The position numbers and the translations under genes were made by a program. 64,000 nt of DNA from CAZWAP01 sp964632005 (GTDB lineage Bacteria; Planctomycetota; Phycisphaerae; Sedimentisphaerales; Anaerobacaceae): contig CAZWAP010000008.1 of NCBI GenBank assembly GCA_964632005.1, positions 22,745 to 86,744 on the forward strand, given 5' to 3'. The notes below the pieces were generated by a model. It saw nothing but the letters and a program-made list of their open reading frames with translations. It was not told where the DNA came from and did no database searches. Below are positions 45,651 to 54,133 of the stretch, in pieces (the first letter of the stretch is position 1; every line of letters starts with the position of its first letter).

Positions 45651-46163
45651 TCACAACGTGCGTTTTCTTTTCTTTTTCAACAGTGCTATGGCTGTCGCGG
45701 CCATCGCCTCGCCGGAGCCGATCTCGCCGAGTCCCTCGTTGGTTTTGGCCTTGACGTTCACCGCCGTAAAATCAATCCCCAGCAGCCCTGCAATGCACCG
45801 CTTTATCTGTCCTTTAACCGGTTCGAGCCTTGGTTGTTCGGCGTGTATTATCAGGTCGATATTGACCACCTCCCAGCTTTTTTCCGCAAGCTTGTCTCTG
45901 ACGATGAACAAAAGCTCCTTGCTGTCAGCCTCTTGCCACCTCGGGTCCGTATCCGGGAAGAGCGTCCCGATGTCACCCATACCGCTGGCGCCTAAGATCG
46001 CGTCGATCACTGCGTGCAGCGCCACGTCGCCGTCGCTGTGTCCCGCCAGCCCAGCAGGATACGGCACGTACACGCCGCCCAGCATCAGCCTTCGACCGGC
46101 GACCACCCGGTGAGTGTCTGTGCCTATGCCCGTGCGATACTCGTGCCGGTGCTCCGCGATCAC
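45651..46163 (-). CDS. ispF: 2-C-methyl-D-erythritol 2,4-cyclodiphosphate synthase
   Basis: MEP-pathway enzyme that cyclises CDP-methylerythritol 2-phosphate. 170 residues. Metal-binding opening GIGTDTHRVVAGRRLMLGGV, then GLAGHSDGDVALHAVIDAILGA (Asp/His ligands), GTLFPDTDPRW, and the C-terminal AVNVKAKTNEGLGEIGSGEAMAATA. The start is a GTG at 46163 that overlaps the hisB stop as GTGA, with GAAGGG upstream; longer readings run into hisB. It gives precursors used further by uppS. Confidence 0.95.
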   Translation of the reverse strand: MIAEHRHEYRTGIGTDTHRVVAGRRLMLGGVYVPYPAGLAGHSDGDVALHAVIDAILGASGMGDIGTLFPDTDPRWQEADSKELLFIVRDKLAEKSWEVVNIDLIIHAEQPRLEPVKGQIKRCIAGLLGIDFTAVNVKAKTNEGLGEIGSGEAMAATAIALLKKKRKRTL

Positions 46164-46744
46164 AGTATTCCCTTCGTACTGGGTATGTCCGTCCCCACGA
46201 TCCGAACCGCCGAGCCGAGGGCCTGGCCCAGCGCCTTGAAAATAGCCTCGGCTATGTGATGACTGTTCGTACCGTACGGAACGTTCACGTGAAGATTGAA
46301 CCTGCCGTTGTTCGCAAAGCTTCGCAGCAGCTCCTCGAGGCACTCGATGTCAAAATCGCCGATTCTCTCGGTCGGGTATTCCACGTTGTACACGCAGCTG
46401 GGCCTGCCCGACAGGTCGACTGAGATGTTCGCCAGCGCCTCTTCCATCGGCACCGAGCTATGACCGTACCGCGCGATTCCCTTCTTGTCTCCCAGGGCCT
46501 CCAGCAAAGCCTCGCCCAGACATATCGCTATATCCTCGACGGTGTGATGCGCATCAACTTCCAGGTCGCCCCTCGCCTTGACCGCCAGATCGATCTTGCC
46601 GTGCTTGCTCAGGTGGGCGAGCATGTGATCCAGAAAACCGACTGACGTGTCTATCTCGTACTTGCCCTGCCCGTCCAGGTTCAGCTCCACCCTGACGTCG
46701 GTTTCTTTGGTTTTCCTGTGCACCTTTGCTGTTCTATCCGCCAT
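46160..46744 (-). CDS. hisB: Imidazoleglycerol-phosphate dehydratase
   Basis: Sixth step of histidine synthesis. 194 residues with both metal-site repeats: VGFLDHMLAHLSKHGKIDL, DLEVDAHHTVEDIAICLGEAL, and the second set LLRSFANNGRFNLHVNVPYGTNSHHIAEAIFKALG. Start 46744 has GGGAG five bases before it. It follows hisC closely and overlaps ispF by four bases. It is the monofunctional dehydratase, without the phosphatase domain of enteric HisB. Confidence 0.96.
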   Translation of the reverse strand: MADRTAKVHRKTKETDVRVELNLDGQGKYEIDTSVGFLDHMLAHLSKHGKIDLAVKARGDLEVDAHHTVEDIAICLGEALLEALGDKKGIARYGHSSVPMEEALANISVDLSGRPSCVYNVEYPTERIGDFDIECLEELLRSFANNGRFNLHVNVPYGTNSHHIAEAIFKALGQALGSAVRIVGTDIPSTKGIL

Positions 46745-46767
46745 CTCGGCTCCCTTCTTCGTCCGCA

Positions 46768-47820
46768 TCAAGGCCCCTGCTTCAGAATCTCCTTCAAAGC
46801 CGCAAGTAACCTGTCGTTCTGCTCAGCCGTGCCGATAGTAACCCTCAGCTTATCCTCGAGCCTCGGATGCGGAAAGTACCTGACGAAAATATCTCGTTCG
46901 GCGAGCTTGCGGTATATCTCGCCCGCCCGCCCCCGCATGCATTTTGCAAGCACGAAGTTTGCCTGGCTCGACGGCACCTCGAAACCGAGCTTCCTGAGCT
47001 GCTCGGTAACCCTCGCCCGCTCGGCCTTTACCTTCTCGACGTTCTGCCTGAAGTAATCCTGGTCTTTTATCGCCGCCGTTGCCGCGGCAATCGCCACGGC
47101 GTCAACGTTGTAGGAATCTTTGACCTTCATTAGCCCCTCGATCAGGCTCGGCTGGGCCAGCGCATACCCGAACCGCATCCCTGCAAGCGAGTATCCCTTG
47201 CTCATCGAACGCAGCAGAATCACGTTGTCGAACTGCCCGACCAGCTCTATGCAACTGCTCTGGGCAAAATCAACGTACGCCTCGTCGATCAACAGTACCC
47301 CCGCAAGCTCGTCGGCCAGCGAGGCCAGCTCCTGCACGCTCACGACCGTTCCGCTCGGAGCATTTGGGTTGCACACTATCGTCAGCGCCGCCTTCGTGCC
47401 CGCCAGCTTCGCCGGCAGGTTGTACTCCGCATCGAATGGCACCTCGATCGCCGCACAATCCTGCAGTTTCGCCAGCACAGGATACAACGTATATGTCGGC
47501 ACCGGATACGCCACGGGCCGCCCGGCACCACAGAACGCCCGAAAAGCAATCGTAAGCAGCTCATCTGCCCCTTTGCAGCACATAATGTGGTCTGCCGGCA
47601 CGCCGTTGACCTCCGATGCGGCCTGGCGAAACTCATCGCCTCGCGGATCCGGGTACCGCCGAAGCCGTTCCCCATCCATCCGCGCGATGACCTCCATCAC
47701 CCTCGGCGAGGGTGGATACGGGTTCTCATTCGTGTTGAGCTTCACCACGTCCGCCTGCCTGGGCTGAAAGCCGGGCTCGTAACCGGCCAGCTCCTCGACG
47801 TTCTGGCGAAAATAACCCAT
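46768..47820 (-). CDS. hisC: Histidinol-phosphate aminotransferase
   Basis: PLP enzyme of histidine synthesis, 350 residues. VVKLNTNENPYPPSPRV start, substrate loop AVCNPNAPSGTVV-type segment (seen as LTIVCNPNAPSGTVVS), PLP region LLIDEAYVDFA and the Schiff-base lysine in LRSMSKGYSLAGMRFGYAL. First gene of the series after the N gap; 23 bases before hisB. Promoter probably lies in or near the gap. Confidence 0.96.
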   Translation of the reverse strand: MGYFRQNVEELAGYEPGFQPRQADVVKLNTNENPYPPSPRVMEVIARMDGERLRRYPDPRGDEFRQAASEVNGVPADHIMCCKGADELLTIAFRAFCGAGRPVAYPVPTYTLYPVLAKLQDCAAIEVPFDAEYNLPAKLAGTKAALTIVCNPNAPSGTVVSVQELASLADELAGVLLIDEAYVDFAQSSCIELVGQFDNVILLRSMSKGYSLAGMRFGYALAQPSLIEGLMKVKDSYNVDAVAIAAATAAIKDQDYFRQNVEKVKAERARVTEQLRKLGFEVPSSQANFVLAKCMRGRAGEIYRKLAERDIFVRYFPHPRLEDKLRVTIGTAEQNDRLLAALKEILKQGP

Positions 47821-47917
47821 TGCTCACCCCGACAGTGTTAATCCGCGACCAATGGGGGCGCCGCGGCAATCTCGTTGCCCCGCCTCTTGCCTCATCGTTA
47901 ACATTTCAACCCTCAAA

Positions 47918-48017
47918 NNNNNNNNNNNNNNNNNNNNNNNNNNNNNNNNNNNNNNNNNNNNNNNNNNNNNNNNNNNNNNNNNNNNNNNNNNNNNNNNNNN
48001 NNNNNNNNNNNNNNNNN
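47918..48017. other. Assembly gap (100 N)
   Basis: Exactly 100 undetermined bases between hisC and accD. A round number of N usually stands for a gap of unknown length, so the distance, and strictly the adjacency, of accD and hisC is not shown by the sequence. Confidence 0.98.
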
Positions 48018-48074
48018 ATCGACCACGAAAGCAAAGCTGCATTTCCCCACTATCCCCCCGGCGGCCCGGCGGTC

Positions 48075-48920
48075 TTATCGGCGGCAGTAGTCGATCAGCC
48101 GGGCTATCTCGCTGCGCAGCTCCTTGCGATGCACGACCATATCCACAAAGCCGTGCTCCAGCATAAACTCGGCCGTTTGGAACCCCTCCGGCAGCTCTAC
48201 TTTTATCGTCTCGGCAATCGTCCTCGGCCCCGCAAACCCGATCAACGCACCCGGTTCGGCTATGATGCAGTCGCCCAACATCGCGAAGCTCGCCGTAACA
48301 CCCCCCGTCGTCGGGTCCGTCAGCACCGAAATAAAAAGCCCCCCGGCCTCATCCAGTGCGGCCAGCGCCGCGGAGGTCTTGGCCATCTGACCCAGGGAAA
48401 CCACCCCCTCATGCATCCTTGCCCCCCCCGAACAGCAGACCGCGATCAACGGCAGCTTCTCGGCCGCCGCCGTCTCGGCCGCCGTACACAGCTTCTCGCC
48501 CACCACCGAGCCCATCGAACCCATAAGAAAATTCGGATCCATCACCGCCAGCACCACCCCTCGGCCCTTGATAAACGCCTTGCCGATCTGCATCGCCTCC
48601 TTGCTGCCCGATTTCTTCTCGTCGTCCTTGAGCCGCTGCTTGTACGTGGTCCCGCGAAACTTGAACCCCAGCGGGTCGCTGCTGGTCAGCTCGTCCAGCA
48701 TCGGCTGGAAGGATCCCTCGTCCACAAGGTACTTTATCCGCACATCTGCCCCGATACGAAAATGATAATCACATTCCGGGCAGACGTTGAGGTTCTTTTC
48801 CACGCTGCTCTTGTAGAGCATGTGCTCGCAGCCCGGGCACGCCATCCACAGCCCCTCGGGCATCTCTCTCCTCGGCCTGAGCGAAAAGCCGTTCCACTTG
48901 GATTTTGCTTTTTTGCCCAT
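48075..48920 (-). CDS. accD: Acetyl-CoA carboxylase carboxyltransferase subunit beta
   Basis: Carboxyl transfer subunit for malonyl-CoA synthesis. 281 residues. N-terminal zinc ribbon MACPGCEHMLYKSSVEKNLNVCPECDYHF, then the crotonase-like domain with VCCSGGARMHEGVVSLGQMAKTSAALAAL, SVLTDPTTGGVTASFAMLGD and GFAGPRTIAETIKVELPEGFQ. Length and order are normal. The next gene on the strand, hisC, is beyond the N gap. accA is not in the window. Confidence 0.96.
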   Translation of the reverse strand: MGKKAKSKWNGFSLRPRREMPEGLWMACPGCEHMLYKSSVEKNLNVCPECDYHFRIGADVRIKYLVDEGSFQPMLDELTSSDPLGFKFRGTTYKQRLKDDEKKSGSKEAMQIGKAFIKGRGVVLAVMDPNFLMGSMGSVVGEKLCTAAETAAAEKLPLIAVCCSGGARMHEGVVSLGQMAKTSAALAALDEAGGLFISVLTDPTTGGVTASFAMLGDCIIAEPGALIGFAGPRTIAETIKVELPEGFQTAEFMLEHGFVDMVVHRKELRSEIARLIDYCRR

Positions 48921-49144
48921 ATCAGTCCAACCGCCCGCACAACACGCACAGGGTAACTCGGCCTAAAGGCGGGTTGAGATTATAATACAGGATCATCCAT
49001 CTGGCCAGGGGAAAACTTGCCCCCGTTAGCCTTAGGGTCCCGACAAAGACGGCCCGCATTGGATAACAGCCGGGGTAGGGCGGTGGAATTCGGCTTGCTT
49101 CTCTATGCCGAGCGGAGCCTCCGAGCAGAGTCTGGTTGCCGCTG

Positions 49145-50878
49145 CTATGGTTGATTGTCCTGGAGTCGGGCATACCAGTCGGCCTTGCTCTCGGTGTGCT
49201 CGATGAGAATCGCCACGTCGTTTGCGTCGATCTTGCCGTTTGCGTCGACGTCTCCGATCAGGTATTGAGGCGAGGTTTCACGGCTGCGGATCCAGTTCTC
49301 GATGATCATCACCAGATCTGTGTTGTCGACGAGACCGTCGGCGTTGAGGTCATACCAATAGAAGCTCTCGTCCCGGTCGCTCCCGGTGACCCGCCAGGCC
49401 AGGCCGTATCGTTCGGCCCGGTCGCCGGCGGCCAGATTGTCGGCATCGTTCATTGATATGACGATCTCGTAGTCTGTGAAGTTGGGATCGGCCGCGCAGT
49501 ATATGTGCTCGACGTTGTCTATGGGGCTGTCACTGTAGTCGAGCAGATAATCGCGGCCGGGCTTGTTCGGATCAACGGCCCATAGCTCCATACGCAGGTC
49601 GGTATCCTCATCGGGTAGGGGGGCAAAGGGATAGCTCTTCCCGTAGTGCCTGTTCCAGACGGCAGTGGCGGTGATGCGCTTGCCGGCCGGTTCGGGCAGG
49701 GTAATTCTGTAGACGTTCTGTGGGCCCGTCTCGGCCCGGAGGATGTTGTTGTCCCACGCGTTGACGGGCACGACTCCGGGTTCGGCCCGGCCGGCAATGA
49801 GAAGATTATATGCGGCCAAAGCATCGACCATTCCGGCCCCTTGACTGTAGTCGAGCGGTACGGTGTGGTCGTCGTCCGTTTGGAGACGCCCTTTGTGCCA
49901 GTATGGTAGCTTGGTGGCGGAGGTCAGCAGGATTGCCCTGATCACGCAGTTTCCGCCGGCCTCTGCCACCGCCAGTGCGAGGTAGGGGGCTTCTGTAGCT
50001 TTTTCCACGAGCAGTGCGACTGTTCCGGTTACCAGCGGCGTCGCGAAGCTCGACCAGTTTCCAGCTGGCCTGTAACGGTTCGGGTCGTTGGTGTCCGCGA
50101 CCAGGCAGTTGCCCGGGGCGACAATGTCGGGCTTGCAACGCCCGTCGCTGGTCGGCCCGCACGTGGAGTAATTAGGGTCAGCCAGCGCAAAATTTGACAG
50201 TTGCGTTGCTAGATCGCCGCAGGTCACAGAGTTCACCACACCTACACCGATTACATTCGACCCCGCAGCCGGGTAGAGCGGCGGATCGTAGGCGTTACTG
50301 CCGTTGCCGATCCCGGCGATGAAGATCAGTCCGTGATGCTCCACCAGCGCTTCGATGCCCCTGGTCCACCATTCCTCGAACTCATTTCCTATGCTGGCGG
50401 ACGCTAAACGGGCCTCCGGCGGCGTCTGGGTAAAAACATTGTTTATGAGGAAGTGCCAGAACTCATAAACGTGGGCCTGAGCCTCGGGCACCGCACCTTG
50501 ATACTCGAACGCGCCGATCTGGTCGTCGAATGCGTTGGCGTCGCGGCCGAACAATATGGAACAGACGGCCGTCGAGTGCGCGGAGATGCCCGCCGGCTTG
50601 GTGCCCTGGTCGTGGAAGATGAACTCGGCGCCGCGAAGACAGCTGTGCTCGGTGTTGGGGCGGTAGTCGTTCTGCGGCTTGCCGTCGATGTAGGTGATGC
50701 TTCTTGAGACCAGCGCGATCTTGACACCACGGCCCCTCAGGTTGGGCTCGATTCCTCTAAGACCGTAGATGCCGGCATAGCACAGGGCGGCCGGCTGCTC
50801 TGCGAGACCGACGCAAGGCACGGCCAAGATGCAGGCCAGCAGGCCTATTATTAGCGTTGTGCAAGGCATTTTGAACAT
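49145..50878 (-). CDS. Exported subtilisin-like (S8) protein with dockerin tail; catalytic Asp replaced
   Basis: 577 residues: signal peptide (TTLIIGLLACILAVPCVGLA), S8-fold domain (about 30-360), a beta domain, and a dockerin-like pair of Ca-binding repeats at the end (DLNADGLVDNTDLVMIIENW and DVDANGKIDANDVAILIEH). The catalytic Ser is in NWSSFATPLVTGTVALLV, the His in AHSTAVCSIL, and the oxyanion Asn in AGIGNGSN. The first motif reads GVKIALVSRSI where family members have D-T/S-G, so the Asp seems missing. It may be inactive or use another acid. The start at 50878 is chosen for the signal peptide; in-frame starts at 50962 and 51019 exist. Divergent from pyrR. Confidence 0.85.
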   Translation of the reverse strand: MFKMPCTTLIIGLLACILAVPCVGLAEQPAALCYAGIYGLRGIEPNLRGRGVKIALVSRSITYIDGKPQNDYRPNTEHSCLRGAEFIFHDQGTKPAGISAHSTAVCSILFGRDANAFDDQIGAFEYQGAVPEAQAHVYEFWHFLINNVFTQTPPEARLASASIGNEFEEWWTRGIEALVEHHGLIFIAGIGNGSNAYDPPLYPAAGSNVIGVGVVNSVTCGDLATQLSNFALADPNYSTCGPTSDGRCKPDIVAPGNCLVADTNDPNRYRPAGNWSSFATPLVTGTVALLVEKATEAPYLALAVAEAGGNCVIRAILLTSATKLPYWHKGRLQTDDDHTVPLDYSQGAGMVDALAAYNLLIAGRAEPGVVPVNAWDNNILRAETGPQNVYRITLPEPAGKRITATAVWNRHYGKSYPFAPLPDEDTDLRMELWAVDPNKPGRDYLLDYSDSPIDNVEHIYCAADPNFTDYEIVISMNDADNLAAGDRAERYGLAWRVTGSDRDESFYWYDLNADGLVDNTDLVMIIENWIRSRETSPQYLIGDVDANGKIDANDVAILIEHTESKADWYARLQDNQP

Positions 50879-51049
50879 AACCACACCCCAGGACCGGCGC
50901 CTGGTCCATAAAAGAGCCGGGATGCTCCCCCAGAAAAGCCGACCTCCTTCGTCTTGTGCCATAAAGAGCCCAAATTGCTTGCCATTATCATAGCAGAACC
51001 GGGGTCGGATTTCAAGCAAATTATTGGCACGCCCGAGGCGCCAGGCCGG

Positions 51050-51065
51050 TTTTCAGTACTGAAAA
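51050..51065. promoter_or_regulatory. Perfect 16-bp palindrome in the pyrR/protease divergent region
   Basis: TTTTCAGTACTGAAAA is a perfect palindrome 30 bases upstream of the pyrR -35 element. It could be an operator for a dimeric regulator of either divergent gene, or chance. No known motif matched by eye. Confidence 0.4.
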
Positions 51066-51094
51066 TCGACGTTGAGCAATTGTGGGGAGAAATC

Positions 51095-51123
51095 TTGCGT
51101 TTGCCGGGCGCTTCGACTATAAT
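51095..51123 (+). promoter_or_regulatory. sigma70-type promoter of pyrR-pyrB-pyrC
   Basis: TTGCGT (51095-51100), 17-base spacer, TATAAT (51118-51123). Predicted transcript start about 51130, only about 36 bases before the pyrR ATG, so the leader is too short for the Bacillus-type attenuator. Confidence 0.6.
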
Positions 51124-51165
51124 CCTGCGCCGCTTAGGCGCCTTTATATCAGGAACCGGGTTGCG

Positions 51166-51696
51166 ATGCAGGTTATTCTGGACTCACTACAGATAGAGCA
51201 GGTTATAGATGAACTGGCTGCACGGATTGTATCGGACCTGGGACCTGAGGCCCCGTTGGCCGCGATCGGGATTCGCAGCCGCGGCGAGGTCCTGGCCCAG
51301 CGACTCTCGCAGCGACTTTCCAAGCAGCTCGGCAGGGACGTCCCCTGCGGCACCCTGGATATAACCCTCTACCGGGACGATTTGAATTCACCCCGGGGTG
51401 CTGCGCAGCCGCAGGTTCGGACCACGGAGATCGGCTTCGACATCGACGATAAGGTGATAATCCTGGTTGACGATGTGCTCTACACGGGCCGGTCTGCTCG
51501 GGCGGCGATGGACGCCCTGATCGACCTGGGCCGGCCGAAGGCGATAAAATTGGCGGTGCTGGTGGACCGAACGGTAGGGCGGGAGTTTCCCATACAGGCG
51601 GACTACGCCGGCTACAACAGCCACGCCAAGGCCGGGCAATTGGTTCAGGTCCGCTTTGTAGAGTCGGACGGGGTGGACGAGGTTGTTGTCGAGTAG
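51166..51696 (+). CDS. pyrR: PyrR bifunctional pyrimidine regulator/uracil phosphoribosyltransferase
   Basis: 176 residues. PyrR binds pyr mRNA when UMP is high and also has weak uracil phosphoribosyltransferase activity. The PRPP loop is VIILVDDVLYTGRSARAAMDAL, with IRSRGEVLAQRL, DITLYRDDL and the C-terminal LVDRTVGREFPIQADYAG. Start at 51166 begins the family N-terminus (MQVILDSLQIEQVIDELA). It is first in the pyrR-pyrB-pyrC operon, an order also used in actinobacteria and many firmicutes. Confidence 0.95.
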   Translation: MQVILDSLQIEQVIDELAARIVSDLGPEAPLAAIGIRSRGEVLAQRLSQRLSKQLGRDVPCGTLDITLYRDDLNSPRGAAQPQVRTTEIGFDIDDKVIILVDDVLYTGRSARAAMDALIDLGRPKAIKLAVLVDRTVGREFPIQADYAGYNSHAKAGQLVQVRFVESDGVDEVVVE

Positions 51697-51785
51697 GCAA
51701 CCTTGTTCGGCGACAAACAGCTCGGCCGGGCCGACGGAATTCGACCCCGAACGTCGGTACAGGCCGGAGCAGCAAGGATTGCTGG
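51697..51785 (+). promoter_or_regulatory. Folded pyrR-pyrB intercistronic region, possible PyrR target hiding the pyrB RBS
   Basis: Outer stem: GCAACCTTG (51697-51705) with CAAGGATTGC (51773-51782), nine pairs and one bulged A. The right arm contains AAGGA, the pyrB ribosome-binding site (ATG at 51786). Inner hairpin: CCGACG (51731-51736) with CGTCGG (51752-51757), a one-sided purine bulge GAA, then TTCG/CGAA around a 4-base ACCC loop. A stem with a purine bulge below a short upper stem recalls the PyrR-binding layout, although the known loop sequence is not matched. Folding done by eye. Confidence 0.5.
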
Positions 51786-52745
51786 ATGGTACTTAAAAGA
51801 AAGGCCAAGCAGTTCAGGTGGGAACGAAAGCACCTGCTGGGCTTGCGGGAGCTTAGCGCCGAAGAAATAACGTTCGTTCTCGATACCGCCAGGGGCTTCG
51901 AGCAGGTCAGCACGCGGTCGGTGAAAAAGGCTCCGCCGCTCCGCGGCAAGGTGGTCGTAAACCTCTTTTTCGAGGACAGCACGCGGACACGAAACAGTTT
52001 CGCTCTCGCTGCCGGCCGGCTGAGCGCAGATATCATAGAATTCACACGCAAGACCAGTTCCGTCAGCAAGGGAGAGACGCTGCTTGATACGGCGAGGAAT
52101 CTTGAGGCTATGGGTATAGACATAGTCGTGGTTCGCCACGGGGCCGGCGGTGCGCCCCGGTTGCTCAGCAGGAGTATCAGCGCCTGCGTGGTCAACGCCG
52201 GCGACGGATTCTGCGAGCACCCCACTCAGGGGCTCCTGGATGTCTATACCATCCGGAAGATCAAGGGAACTCTGGAGGGTTTGAGAATAGCCATCGTGGG
52301 CGACATCGCGCATTCGCGCGTCGCGCGCAGCGATATGTGGGCGATGACAAAGTTGGGCGCGGAGGTGATATTTGTGGGCCCGCCGACGTTGATGCCGGCC
52401 CAGGTGAATCGCCTGCCGGTGAAGGTCTCCTATTCGCTGGACGAGGTAATCGAGGACGTTGACGTTGTAAATATGCTTCGAATTCAGTTTGAGCGCCTCG
52501 GGGGCAACCCCTTCCCCTCGATACGGGAGTATTCCCACTATTTTGGGCTGACTGTCGATCGGATCAAGCGTGCCAAGCCGGACATACTCGTGATGCACCC
52601 CGGGCCGATCAACAGGGGCCTCGAGATGGAAAGCGAAGTGGCAGATGGCCGGAACAGCGTTATCTTGGAGCAGGTTACCAACGGCTTGGCGGTGCGGATG
52701 GCCGTGCTTTTCCTGGTGAACCAGGCGGCGGCTCAGCAGAGGTGA
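51786..52745 (+). CDS. pyrB: Aspartate carbamoyltransferase catalytic subunit
   Basis: Second step of pyrimidine synthesis. 319 residues. Carbamoyl-phosphate site FFEDSTRTRNSFALAAGRL, then GDGFCEHPTQGLLDVYTIRK and the aspartate-side loop VMHPGPINRGLEMESEV. No regulatory-subunit gene (pyrI) is near, as expected for the class used with PyrR control. Its ribosome-binding site may be masked by the preceding hairpin. Confidence 0.97.
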   Translation: MVLKRKAKQFRWERKHLLGLRELSAEEITFVLDTARGFEQVSTRSVKKAPPLRGKVVVNLFFEDSTRTRNSFALAAGRLSADIIEFTRKTSSVSKGETLLDTARNLEAMGIDIVVVRHGAGGAPRLLSRSISACVVNAGDGFCEHPTQGLLDVYTIRKIKGTLEGLRIAIVGDIAHSRVARSDMWAMTKLGAEVIFVGPPTLMPAQVNRLPVKVSYSLDEVIEDVDVVNMLRIQFERLGGNPFPSIREYSHYFGLTVDRIKRAKPDILVMHPGPINRGLEMESEVADGRNSVILEQVTNGLAVRMAVLFLVNQAAAQQR

Positions 52746-52756
52746 TCGGTTTTGCA

Positions 52757-54058
52757 ATGCGGTCAGATATGAAAGCGCAATTGCTGATCAAGAACGGCCG
52801 GGTGATCGATCCTGCCAACGGGATCGACCGCACCTGCGACGTACTCGTGGCCGACGGGAACATCGCTGAGCTTGGCCGGGCAAACCGGCAGCTGGAAAGC
52901 GCCGTGCAGGAAGTTATCGATGCCAGTGGAAAGCTCGTCGTGCCGGGCCTGATTGATATTCACGTCCACTTCCGCGAGCCGGGCGACGAGGAAGAAGAGA
53001 CTATAGCCAGCGGCTCGGCTGCGGCGGTCGCGGCAGGCTTCACCTCGGTGGTGTGTATGCCGAATACCAACCCCACCATCGAGAATGAAACCGACGTAGA
53101 ATACATCCACCGCAAGGGCAGGCAGGCAAGAAAAACGCACGTCTATACGATGGGGGCGATCACGAAAGGCAGGGAAGGCGTCGAGCTGGCGGAGATGGGT
53201 ATGATGTCGGAGGCCGGGGCCGTCGGGTTCACCGACGACGCATCCGGCGTGCAGAATCCTGCGGTAATGATGCGGGCCCTGAAGTACGCCGAGATGTTCG
53301 ATAAGGTGATCGCCCAGCACTGCCAGGACGACGGATACGGCAGAGATGGAGTGATGAATTCGGGCTACTACTCGACGATACTCGGCCTGCCGGGTATCGA
53401 CGCACTCGCCGAAGAAGCAATGCTGTGGCGAGATATGCAACTTATCAGGAAGGCCAACGTACGCTATCATGCCCAGCACATATCGACGGCCGGCTCGGTA
53501 GAGCTTATCAGGGCCGCAAAGGCCTCCTCGCTGCCGGTTACCTGCGAGGTAACCCCGCATCACCTGCTCTTGACCGAGGAGTGCTGCGCGGATTACGATA
53601 CGAATTACAAGGTAAACCCACCTTTACGCAGCAGCGAGGACCTCGAAGCGCTCAGGCAAGCGGTCGCAGACGGACTGGTGGATGCCCTGGTAACGGACCA
53701 CGCGCCGCACTTGCGGAGCGAGAAAGAGCTGGAATTTCTTGCCGCACCGTTCGGCATTGCAAGCCTCGAGTGTGCCCTCGCTCTGTATGTCAAGGCCTTG
53801 ATAGAGCCGCGGATACTCGATTGGCCGGAGCTGATAGCGCTGTTGACCTTCAAGCCCGCAGGGATAATCGGTATCGACAAGGGAACGCTGACGCCGGGCA
53901 AACAGGCCGATATCACTATTATAAACCCGAATGCCGAGTACGAAATCGATCTCGATACGTTCCGTTCCAAGAGCAGAAACTGCCCGTATCAGGGCTGGAA
54001 GGTCAGGGGCCGGGTCGAAAAGACGATCGTGCACGGAGAGATACGCTTCGCAGGGTGA
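52757..54058 (+). CDS. pyrC: Dihydroorotase
   Basis: Closes carbamoyl aspartate to dihydroorotate. 433 residues, class I (PyrC type I) amidohydrolase. Metal site DIHVHFREPGDEEEETI, later HCQDDG, and HVTPHHLLLTEE-type strand seen as CEVTPHHLLLTEECC, plus VTDHAPH for the catalytic Asp and YKVNPPLRS. Start at 52757 is chosen from GAGGTGAT upstream; a GTG at 52742 overlaps the pyrB stop and would add five residues. Confidence 0.96.
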   Translation: MRSDMKAQLLIKNGRVIDPANGIDRTCDVLVADGNIAELGRANRQLESAVQEVIDASGKLVVPGLIDIHVHFREPGDEEEETIASGSAAAVAAGFTSVVCMPNTNPTIENETDVEYIHRKGRQARKTHVYTMGAITKGREGVELAEMGMMSEAGAVGFTDDASGVQNPAVMMRALKYAEMFDKVIAQHCQDDGYGRDGVMNSGYYSTILGLPGIDALAEEAMLWRDMQLIRKANVRYHAQHISTAGSVELIRAAKASSLPVTCEVTPHHLLLTEECCADYDTNYKVNPPLRSSEDLEALRQAVADGLVDALVTDHAPHLRSEKELEFLAAPFGIASLECALALYVKALIEPRILDWPELIALLTFKPAGIIGIDKGTLTPGKQADITIINPNAEYEIDLDTFRSKSRNCPYQGWKVRGRVEKTIVHGEIRFAG

Positions 54059-54133
54059 CGCTCCACGGGCAGACCTGCGAAAAACGGCGGTCCCGGCGCT
54101 GCAGGTAGGTTTCCCTGGGGTTGGTCTTGAATA

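Noticed and set aside
48922..49173. Small minus-strand frame between the S8 protein and accD
   Set aside because: Arginine- and proline-rich translation without features; treated as intergenic.
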